Assembly: GCA_015490395.1 (NCBI GenBank)
Contig: WFXX01000214.1
Location: forward strand, 1-8,446
Source of the DNA: Gammaproteobacteria bacterium
Lineage (GTDB): Bacteria > Pseudomonadota > Gammaproteobacteria > DRLM01
Reading direction: 5' to 3'
DNA: 8,446 nucleotides
The translations under genes were made by a program, and so were the position numbers. The notes beneath the pieces were generated by a model that saw nothing but the letters and a program-made list of their open reading frames with translations, did no database searches and was not told the origin of the DNA. How positions within the stretch are numbered: the stretch's first letter is position 1; every line of letters begins with the position of its first letter. Below are positions 1-5,608 of the stretch, in pieces.

Positions 1-1344
1 CATGCCCCCTCCGGGCAGCCGCCCCCCCAGGGCCCGGAGCATGCGGGCCATGCCCCCCTTGCGCAGCTGCCTCATCATGCGCTGCATCTCCCGGTGCTGC
101 CTGAGGAGGCGGTTGACGTCCTGGACCCGAGTGCCGGAGCCGGCGGCGATGCGCCGCTTGCGCGAGCCCTTGATGAGCTCGGGGCGGCGGCGCTCCTCCG
201 GGGTCATGGAGTTGATGATGGCCTCGAAGCGCACCAGCTCCCGCTCGTCCACCCGCTGGCGCAGCTCCGGGGTCAGCCCCGGGAGCTTGTCCATGAGGGC
301 CCCCAGCCCCCCCATGCGGCGCATCTGCCGGATCTGGTCCCGGAAGTCCTCCAGGTCCAGGCCCTGGCCCTTCTTGAGCTTGCCCGCCACCCGCTCGACG
401 GTGCGGCGGTCGGCGGTGCGCTGGGCCTCCTCCACCAGGGCCAGCACGTCCCCCATCCCGAGGATGCGGGAGGCCATGCCCTCGGGGCGAAAGGGCTCCA
501 GGGCGGCGGTCTTCTCCCCGGTGCCCAGGAACTTGATGGGCTTGCCGGTGACGTGGCGCACCGACAGGGCCGCCCCCCCGCGGGCGTCACCGTCGGCCTT
601 GGTCAGGACCACGCCGGTCAGAGGCAGGGCCTCGGCGAAGGCCTGGGCGGCGCGCACGGCGTCCTGCCCGGCCATGGCGTCCACCACGAAGAGGGTCTCT
701 ACGGGCGCCACCGCCTCATGGATGCGCCGCACCTCCTCCATCATGGCCTCGTCCACGTGGAGGCGCCCGGCGGTGTCCACGATGAGCACGTCGGCCAGCC
801 GGCGGCGGGCGGCGGCCAGGGCCTCGGTAGCGATCCGCACCGGATCCTGGTCAGGGCGGCTGGGATGGAAGGCAGCTCCCACCTCCCGAGCCAGGGTCTC
901 CAGCTGCTCGATGGCCGCGGGCCGGTGCACGTCGCAGCTGACCAGCATCACCGCTTTGCCCTGGCGCTCCCGGAGGTGGCGGGCCAGCTTGGCGGCGGTG
1001 GTGGTCTTGCCCGAGCCCTGGAGGCCGGCCAGGAGCACCACCGCCGGCGGCTGGGCGCGCAGGTCCAGGCCCTGGGCCTCGCCGCCCAGGAGGGCCACCA
1101 GCTCCTCGCGCACCACCCCGATGAAGGCCTGGCCGGGGGTGAGGCTCTCCAGCACCTCCCTGCCGACGGCCCGCTCGCGCACGTGGGCGATGAACTCCCG
1201 CACCACGGGCAGGGCCACGTCCGCCTCCAGGAGGGCCATGCGCACCTCCCGCAGGGCCTCGCGGATGTTGTCCTCGGTCAGCCGCCCCTGCCCCCGCAGG
1301 CGCTTGAGGGTGCGGCCCAGCCGTTCCACCAGGTTGTCGAACAT
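1..1344 (-). CDS. ffh: Signal recognition particle GTPase Ffh (SRP54), 3' end cut by window edge
   Basis: Protein part of the bacterial signal recognition particle. With 4.5S RNA it binds signal sequences of nascent membrane proteins and delivers ribosomes to FtsY at the inner membrane, using GTP. 448 codons are visible with no stop, so only a few C-terminal residues can be missing (E. coli Ffh is 453 aa). Seen in order: N-terminal helical bundle (about 1-88); GTPase G domain with P-loop GLQGSGKTT (107-115), G2-like DVHRPAA (138-144), DTAGR (190-194), TKAD (248-251) and GTGE (274-277); then the Met-rich M domain from about 325, with the RNA-binding stretch GSRKRRIAAGSGT (393-405) and the Met/Arg-rich tail. 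The ATG at 1344 gives the usual start MFDNLVERL and has GGAG five bases upstream. An oddity is VSCDVHRP where family members usually read SADxYRP. Identification is essentially certain. Confidence 0.97.
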   Translation of the reverse strand, partial: MFDNLVERLGRTLKRLRGQGRLTEDNIREALREVRMALLEADVALPVVREFIAHVRERAVGREVLESLTPGQAFIGVVREELVALLGGEAQGLDLRAQPPAVVLLAGLQGSGKTTTAAKLARHLRERQGKAVMLVSCDVHRPAAIEQLETLAREVGAAFHPSRPDQDPVRIATEALAAARRRLADVLIVDTAGRLHVDEAMMEEVRRIHEAVAPVETLFVVDAMAGQDAVRAAQAFAEALPLTGVVLTKADGDARGGAALSVRHVTGKPIKFLGTGEKTAALEPFRPEGMASRILGMGDVLALVEEAQRTADRRTVERVAGKLKKGQGLDLEDFRDQIRQMRRMGGLGALMDKLPGLTPELRQRVDERELVRFEAIINSMTPEERRRPELIKGSRKRRIAAGSGTRVQDVNRLLRQHREMQRMMRQLRKGGMARMLRALGGRLPGGGM

Positions 1345-1349
1345 GGACG

Positions 1350-1353
1350 CTCC
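1350..1353 (-). promoter_or_regulatory. Shine-Dalgarno site of ffh
   Basis: On the minus strand GGAG lies five bases before the ATG at 1344. It supports that start, which also matches the conserved Ffh N-terminus. Confidence 0.6.
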
Positions 1354-1408
1354 GTCGCAGGCCCGCCGGGGACAGGTGGGGCCTCCCTGCCGGGGCCCTC
1401 GGTGTGGA

Positions 1409-1425
1409 TCCGCCGCGCAGGCGGA
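1409..1425 (-). other. Small hairpin in the presumed ffh leader
   Basis: TCCGCC and GGCGGA form a perfect 6-bp inverted repeat around a 5-base loop. It sits just downstream of the candidate ffh -10 box, so it would fall near the 5' end of the ffh transcript. No T tract follows on either strand, so it is not a convincing intrinsic terminator for the upstream hydrolase gene. It may be chance in such GC-rich DNA. Confidence 0.25.
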
Positions 1426-1437
1426 AGCCTACGGGTG

Positions 1438-1443
1438 ATTATA
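1438..1443 (-). promoter_or_regulatory. Candidate sigma-70 -10 box for ffh
   Basis: The minus strand reads TATAAT, a perfect -10 consensus, about 95 bases before the ffh start codon and in one of the few AT-containing spots of the window. No good -35 hexamer sits 16-18 bases upstream (GCCCGA at 17 bases) and there is no TGn extension, so the promoter would depend on an activator or on the strong -10. If used, ffh is transcribed separately from the hydrolase gene upstream, with a leader of roughly 85-90 nt. Confidence 0.5.
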
Positions 1444-1466
1444 CGCGGGCCGTCAGCGGCTCGGGC

Positions 1467-2234
1467 TCAGAGCTCGAAGACCTCCCCGCCCCGCAGCAGG
1501 CGTGGCGCCAGGTGTGGGAGGCGCTCGCGGCACTGGCGGGCGATGAGGGCCTCGGCCCCGGGCTTGGCGTGGGTGATGAGCAGCCGGGGGCGGTGGCGCA
1601 GGCGGGCCAGGTCCTCGGCCAGCAGGGCCGGGCAGTAGTGGCGGGCCAGGCGGCAGAGGGCCTCCTCGCTGTCGGGGAAGGCCGTCTCCACGATGAGCAG
1701 GTCCAGCCGAGGCAGGGCGTTGAGCCCCTCCCAGAAGCCTTCGTTGAGGGAGGTGTCCCCGCTGAAGGCGAAGCAGCCCCCGGAGGGGCCCGTGACCACG
1801 TAGCCCGCGGCCGGCACGGCGTGGGCCACGGGCAGCAGGGTCAGGCGCCGCCCCCCCACCTCCCGGGTCTCGCCCGGGCCCATGGGGCGGTAGCGCAGCA
1901 CCGGCCGGCCGGGATCGGGCAGGCGGGCGAAGTCGGGCCAGAGCACCCAGTTGAACAGGTGCCGCCGCAGGGCCTCCAGGGTCTCGGGGAGGCCGTGGAC
2001 GGTGACCGGGCCCTCCAGGCGGTCGAAGACGCTGTCGAGCAGAAAGGGCAGGAAGGCCACGTGGTCCAGGTGGCTGTGGGTGAGGAAGACGTGGCGCACC
2101 CGGGCCATGGCCTCCAGGGACAGCTCCCCCACCCCGCTGCCGGCGTCGATGAGCAGGTCCTCGTCCACCCGCAAGGCGGTGGTGCGCCGGCCCGGCCCGA
2201 TGCCCCCGCTCGCGCCCAGGATCTCCAGCCTCAT
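1467..2234 (-). CDS. MBL-fold metallohydrolase, class II cyclic-nucleotide phosphodiesterase-like
   Basis: A complete 255-aa soluble metallo-beta-lactamase-fold enzyme. Its best family match, by recall, is class II 3',5'-cyclic-nucleotide phosphodiesterase (CpdP/PDE1-like), which would hydrolyse cAMP or cGMP in the cytoplasm; the real substrate cannot be read from sequence. Metal ligands are visible: HSHLDH (H53, H55, D57, H58), H138 in PVAHAV, D160 in FSGDTS, and H222 in ITHAKP. The ITH-x-KP ending and the text after HSHLDH (LPFLLDSVFD) favour this group over glyoxalase II, RNase Z or beta-lactamases. No signal peptide is evident. The ATG at 2234 begins the first beta strand (MRLEILGASGG) directly and has GAGGG three bases upstream. 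It lies 122 bp upstream of ffh on the same strand and is divergent from ypjD. Alternative: another phosphodiesterase or nuclease of the same fold. Confidence 0.8.
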   Translation of the reverse strand: MRLEILGASGGIGPGRRTTALRVDEDLLIDAGSGVGELSLEAMARVRHVFLTHSHLDHVAFLPFLLDSVFDRLEGPVTVHGLPETLEALRRHLFNWVLWPDFARLPDPGRPVLRYRPMGPGETREVGGRRLTLLPVAHAVPAAGYVVTGPSGGCFAFSGDTSLNEGFWEGLNALPRLDLLIVETAFPDSEEALCRLARHYCPALLAEDLARLRHRPRLLITHAKPGAEALIARQCRERLPHLAPRLLRGGEVFEL

Positions 2235-2310
2235 CGGCCCTCGCGCCTCGCGCTCCCTGCCCGGGCCCGCCCCTGTCCACCGGGGCCTCGGCCCATCAGG
2301 CCTCCACCCT

Positions 2311-2324
2311 GCCCCTCGAGGGGC
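2311..2324. promoter_or_regulatory. Perfect 14-bp palindrome, possible operator
   Basis: GCCCCTCGAGGGGC is its own reverse complement with no spacer and lies inside the divergent intergenic region. That position and symmetry would suit a dimeric regulator. Short GC palindromes also arise by chance at this base composition and no matching regulator is encoded nearby, so function is unproven. Confidence 0.3.
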
Positions 2325-2386
2325 TCGCCTTCTCTCGCCTGCGGCGATGTGCCATCATTCGCGGCACGCGCCGGCCGCCCGTCGTG

Positions 2387-2418
2387 CCCCACACCGGGGG
2401 GCTCTCCATCCGGTGGGG
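2387..2418 (+). other. Bulged hairpin upstream of ypjD
   Basis: CCCC and ACCGG (2387-2397, separated by a two-base AC bulge) can pair with CCGGT and GGGG (2410-2418), leaving a 12-base loop. It ends in the first GGATCC repeat. It could form in a ypjD leader transcript. No U tract follows, so it is not a terminator. Confidence 0.25.
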
Positions 2419-2461
2419 ATCCGAGGCCCGGGGATCCGTCTGGGGATCCATGCGAGGATCC
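2417..2461 (+). repeat. Four phased GGATCC repeats abutting the ypjD start
   Basis: GGATCC occurs at 2417, 2432, 2444 and 2456, with start-to-start spacing of 15, 12 and 12 bases. The last two copies are each followed immediately by ATG (2450 and 2462) in the same reading frame, and each is preceded by purines that can act as a Shine-Dalgarno sequence (TGGGG and GAGGA). Read as protein the repeats give a Gly-Ser pair every four to five residues. Each copy also contains a GATC site. They could be a regulatory array, a repeated translation-start module, or a coding N-terminal extension. Confidence 0.6.
2454..2458 (+). promoter_or_regulatory. Shine-Dalgarno site of ypjD
   Basis: GAGGA ends three bases before the ATG at 2462, inside the last GGATCC repeat. 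It favours 2462, but a nearly equivalent TGGGG-ATCC-ATG arrangement supports an in-frame alternative start at 2450, which would add four residues (MRGS). Confidence 0.5.
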
Positions 2462-3274
2462 ATGCCGACCGCCCTGATCGCCATTCCCGCCTTCGCCCTG
2501 TACCTGGTCGCCGCGTGGCTGCTGGCCCGCCGCCTGGGGCCGCGGGCCCGAGCGCGCGGGGCGCCGGTCCGCTGGCCGGCCCTGGCCGCCGGGGCGGGAG
2601 GGGCGCTCCTGCACGGCGGCATCCTCTACCAGAACCTCCTGGTCCATAACGGCCTGGACCTGGGATTCTTCAATGCCCTATCCTTGGTGAGCTGGCTGAT
2701 GGCCCTCCTGGTGGTGCTGGCCTCCCTGGGCCAGCCCCTGGAGAACCTCGGCATCGGCGTCTTCCCCCTGGCGGCCCTGGCCCTGGGGCTGGAGCTGCTC
2801 TTCCCCGCCCATCATCTGCTCGGCCCGGAGGCGGGCCCCGGCCTGCGCCTGCACGTGCTGGTCTCCCTGCTCTCCTACAGCGTGCTCACCATCGCCGCGG
2901 TGCAGGCCATCCTCCTGGCCATCCAGAACCGGCACCTGCGCACCCGGCACCCCGGGGGCTTCATCCGCGCCCTGCCGCCCCTGGAGACCATGGAGCGGCT
3001 GCTGTTTCAGCTCATCGGCCTGGGCTTCGTGCTCCAGAGCGCCTCGCTGCTGACCGGCTGGCGCTACGTGGAGGACCTCTTCGCCCAGCACCTGGTGCAC
3101 AAGACGGTGCTGTCCATCACCGCCTGGCTGGTCTACGCCGTGCTCCTGGCCGGCCGCTGGCGCTTCGGCTGGCGGGGGCGCACGGCGGTGCGCTGGACCA
3201 TGGCCGGCTTCACGGCCCTGCTCCTGGCCTGGCTGGGCAGCAAGTGGGTGCTGGAGATCCTCCTGCAGCGCTAA
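2462..3274 (+). CDS. ypjD: Inner-membrane protein YpjD, CcsA/CcmC cytochrome c assembly family
   Basis: A 270-aa polytopic membrane protein (E. coli YpjD is 263 aa) of the family of CcsA, CcmC and HemX, whose members handle heme in the inner membrane; the precise role of YpjD is not settled. About eight hydrophobic segments are visible, around residues 3-23, 38-60, 69-89, 97-117, 129-154, 180-198, 212-230 and 244-266. Family marks are the hydrophobic stretch around LHVLVSLLSYSVLTI (H131) and the late block LVHKTVLSITAWLVYAVLL (H213, K214), as in other CcsA-fold proteins, followed by WRGRTAVRWT and GSKWVLEILL. The start at 2462 puts the first membrane helix at the N-terminus as in homologues; the longer frame from 2384 adds a non-conserved Gly-Ser-rich tail. 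corB follows after 34 bp, probably as one operon. Divergence from ffh and pairing with corB match the E. coli ffh-ypjD-corB order. Confidence 0.9.
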   Translation: MPTALIAIPAFALYLVAAWLLARRLGPRARARGAPVRWPALAAGAGGALLHGGILYQNLLVHNGLDLGFFNALSLVSWLMALLVVLASLGQPLENLGIGVFPLAALALGLELLFPAHHLLGPEAGPGLRLHVLVSLLSYSVLTIAAVQAILLAIQNRHLRTRHPGGFIRALPPLETMERLLFQLIGLGFVLQSASLLTGWRYVEDLFAQHLVHKTVLSITAWLVYAVLLAGRWRFGWRGRTAVRWTMAGFTALLLAWLGSKWVLEILLQR

Positions 3275-3308
3275 GTCCACCCGTGCGCCCGCCGCTCCGC
3301 CTCCCGTC

Positions 3309-4601
3309 ATGATGGAACAGATCCCCACCGGTTGGCTCCTGGCGGCGCTGGGGCTGCTCATCGTGGCCTCGGCCTTCTTCTCCGCCTCCGAGACGGCCAT
3401 GATGGCCCTCAACCGCTATCGGCTGCGCCACCTGGCCCGCAGCGGGCACCGCGGGGCGGTGCGGGCCGCGGCCCTGCTGGAGCGGCCCGACCGGCTCATC
3501 GGCCTGATCCTGCTGGGCAACAACTTCGTCAACATCCTGGCCTCGGCCTTGGCCACGGTGATCGGCCTGCGCCTGCTGGGCGAGGCCGGCCTGGCAGTGG
3601 CCACGGGAGCCCTGACCCTGGTGATCCTGATCCTGGCGGAGATTACGCCCAAGACGCTGGCCGTGCTGCACCCGGAGCGGGTGGCCTTCCCGGCCTCCCT
3701 GCTCCTGCGCCCACTGATGGCGCTCCTCCAGCCGGTGGTGTGGCTGACCAACGTCTTCACCCGAGGGCTGCTGGCCCTGTTCGGGGTCTCGCCCCAGGGC
3801 GGGGCCATGCAGCAGCTCTCGCGGGAGGAGCTGCGCACCGTGGTCCACGAGGCCGGAGCCCTCATCCCCCGGCCCCACCAGAAGATGCTCCTCAACATCC
3901 TGGACCTGGAGCAGGCCACGGTGGACGACGTGATGGTGCCGCGGGGCGAGATCGTGGGCCTGGACCTCAGCGACGACGAGGAGGCCATCCGCCGCACCCT
4001 AATCCACGCCCAGTACACGCGCCTGCCCTTGTACCGGGAGCACATCGACCAGGTGGTGGGCATCTTGCACGTGCGCGACGCCCTGCCCCTGCTGGGCGAG
4101 GACCGCCTCTCCCGGGAGGCCCTGGAGGCGGCCGCCCGCCCCTGCTACTTCGTGCCCGAGGGCACGCCCCTGCACACCCAGCTCCTGAACTTCCAGCGCG
4201 AGCGCCGGCGCATGGGCCTGGTGGTGGACGAGTACGGGGACATCAAGGGGCTGGTGACCCTGGACGACATCCTGGAGGAGATCGTGGGCGAGTTCACCAC
4301 CGAGCCCACGGACGCCATCGCCGAGATCGTGCCCCAGGAGGACGGCAGCTATCTGGTGGATGCCGGCCTGGGGGTGCGGGAGCTCAACCGGGCCATGGGC
4401 TGGGAGCTGCCCACGGACGGGCCCAAGACCCTCAACGGGCTGATCCTGGAGCACCTGGAGCGCATCCCGGAGCCGGGCACCAGCCTGCGCATCGCCGGCT
4501 ATCCCATGGAGATCGTCCAGACCAAGGGCCACGCGGTGAAGACGGTGCGCATCCACCCGCAGCTGCGCCGTCCACCCCCTCAGCCCTCGGCCAGCACGTA
4601 G
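3309..4601 (+). CDS. corB: CorB/YfjD-type CNNM and CBS-domain transporter (HlyC/CorC family)
   Basis: A 430-aa inner-membrane protein of the CNNM/CorB group, linked to magnesium (and in E. coli genetically cobalt) efflux or homeostasis. The N-terminal CNNM/DUF21 transmembrane domain (about 8-160) shows the family motifs FSASETAMMALNRYRLRHL (24-42), GNNFVNILAS (70-79) and EITPKTLAV (111-119). Two cytoplasmic CBS domains follow (about 205-265 and 272-330, including VMVPRGEIV, YTRLPLY and VVDEYGDIKGLVTLDDILEEIVGE). Last comes a CorC_HlyC domain (about 340-417). All domains are complete. The ATG at 3309 is followed directly by a second ATG at 3312; either could be used, and no strong Shine-Dalgarno sequence is visible, suggesting translation coupled to ypjD. 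The last 22 bases overlap the 3' end of convergent wspR. Confidence 0.93.
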   Translation: MMEQIPTGWLLAALGLLIVASAFFSASETAMMALNRYRLRHLARSGHRGAVRAAALLERPDRLIGLILLGNNFVNILASALATVIGLRLLGEAGLAVATGALTLVILILAEITPKTLAVLHPERVAFPASLLLRPLMALLQPVVWLTNVFTRGLLALFGVSPQGGAMQQLSREELRTVVHEAGALIPRPHQKMLLNILDLEQATVDDVMVPRGEIVGLDLSDDEEAIRRTLIHAQYTRLPLYREHIDQVVGILHVRDALPLLGEDRLSREALEAAARPCYFVPEGTPLHTQLLNFQRERRRMGLVVDEYGDIKGLVTLDDILEEIVGEFTTEPTDAIAEIVPQEDGSYLVDAGLGVRELNRAMGWELPTDGPKTLNGLILEHLERIPEPGTSLRIAGYPMEIVQTKGHAVKTVRIHPQLRRPPPQPSAST

Positions 4602-5608
4602 CGGTTGCGCCCGTCTCGCTTGGCCGCGTAGAGGGCCCGGTCGGCCTCCTCCACCAGCTGCTCCGGCCCCTCCCCCGGGCGGGGCACCCGAGCCGCCACC
4701 CCCTGGCTGATGGTGACGTGGCCGGCGGCGCTGTTGCGGGCGTGGGGGATCCCCAGGGCCGCCACCGCCCGGCCCAAGGCCTCGGCCACCGTGGCCGCCC
4801 CCTCCCGGTCGGTCCCGGGCAAGATGACCACGAACTCCTCGCCGCCGTAGCGGGCCACCCGGTCCCCGGGGCGGCGCACCGCCTCCTCCAGGGCCCGGGC
4901 TACCCGGCGCAGGACCTCGTCCCCGCCCTGGTGCCCGTAGTGGTCGTTGTAGCCCTTGAAATGGTCGATGTCGATGAGGATCAAGCCCAGGGGGCGCCCC
5001 TCACGGGTCGCCCGGGCCCACTCCTCGGCCAGCTCGCGGTCGAAGGTGCGCCGGTTGGGGATGCCGGTGAGGCCGTCCAGGCTGGAGAGGCGCTCCAGCT
5101 CCCGGTTCTTGGCCTCCAGCTCGGCATGGAGGGCCCGCAGCTCCCGGTAGGCGGCATCGCGCTGGCGCTGGGCCAGGTAGGAGCGGGAGTGGGCCCGGAT
5201 GCGGGCCACCAGCTCGATCTCGTCGGGGATCTTGACCAGGTAGTCGCTGGCCCCCAGCTCGAAGGCCTCGCGCTTGATGCGGGGGTCCTCCTTGGAGGAC
5301 ATGACGATCACCGGTACGTCCCGGGTGGCCGGATGCCCCCGGAGGAAGCGCAGCAGGACCATGCCGTCCACCCCGGGCATGACCAGGTCCTGCAGGATCA
5401 CGGTGGGGCCAAAGCGCGCGGCCTCCTCCAGGGCGCGCGTGGGGTCCTGGCAATAGGCATAGGCCAGGTCGGGCTCCTTGGCCAGCATGCGGCGCATGGC
5501 CTCAGCCACGATGGGCTGATCGTCCACCAGGAGCACCCGGGCGCCGGCGGCGGGATCGTCCCCACCCGTCGCCCGGGCCCGCACCGCCTCCTTCGCCACG
5601 GTGCTCAT
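4580..5608 (-). CDS. wspR: WspR-like response regulator diguanylate cyclase (REC-GGDEF)
   Basis: Output protein of the Wsp pathway: phosphorylation of its receiver activates synthesis of c-di-GMP from two GTP, promoting surface attachment. 342 aa, close to P. aeruginosa WspR (347). The receiver (about 24-140) has D29-D30, phosphoacceptor D74 (ILQDLVMPG), S104 and K126, so it looks fully phosphorylatable. A charged helical linker likely to be a coiled coil (about 142-176) leads to a GGDEF domain starting at LSSLDGLTGIPNRRTFD. The active site is RYGGEEF (GGEEF 255-259), with DIDHFKGYNDHYGHQGGDE upstream for metal and base binding. An inhibitory I-site RPGD (246-249) sits at the usual distance, so product inhibition is expected. 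The ATG at 5608 overlaps the wspF stop codon in ATGA, implying translational coupling. Open sequence upstream in this frame is only the shadow of wspF. Its 3' end overlaps corB. Confidence 0.93.
   Translation of the reverse strand: MSTVAKEAVRARATGGDDPAAGARVLLVDDQPIVAEAMRRMLAKEPDLAYAYCQDPTRALEEAARFGPTVILQDLVMPGVDGMVLLRFLRGHPATRDVPVIVMSSKEDPRIKREAFELGASDYLVKIPDEIELVARIRAHSRSYLAQRQRDAAYRELRALHAELEAKNRELERLSSLDGLTGIPNRRTFDRELAEEWARATREGRPLGLILIDIDHFKGYNDHYGHQGGDEVLRRVARALEEAVRRPGDRVARYGGEEFVVILPGTDREGAATVAEALGRAVAALGIPHARNSAAGHVTISQGVAARVPRPGEGPEQLVEEADRALYAAKRDGRNRYVLAEG

Larger units (their letters stand above)
2235..2461. other. Divergent control region between the MBL hydrolase gene and ypjD
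   Basis: These 227 bp are without a credible gene; short open frames through it have no recognisable product. It should carry promoters for both directions, but no clear -35/-10 pair was found; the least GC-rich spot is around 2345-2362 (GATGTGCCATCATTC). It contains a 14-bp palindrome (2311-2324), a GTGCC/GGCAC inverted repeat (2349-2353 and 2363-2367), a bulged hairpin (2387-2418) and four GGATCC repeats ending at the ypjD start codon. Confidence 0.6.

Noticed and set aside
94..1638. Long plus-strand open frames opposite ffh
   Set aside because: They are shadows of the conserved ffh gene with no family resemblance; their His/Gln/Gly/Leu-rich composition is typical of the antisense of a GC-rich gene.
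2384..2461. N-terminal extension of YpjD from the ATG at 2384
   Set aside because: The 26 added residues are polar, Gly-Ser repetitive and unlike YpjD homologues, which begin directly with a membrane helix; a better ribosome-binding site serves 2462. Kept only as a possibility in the repeat finding.
1404..2477. Plus-strand open frame of 357 codons opposite the MBL hydrolase gene
   Set aside because: No domain is recognisable, and the opposite strand encodes a protein with a complete set of metal-ligand motifs.
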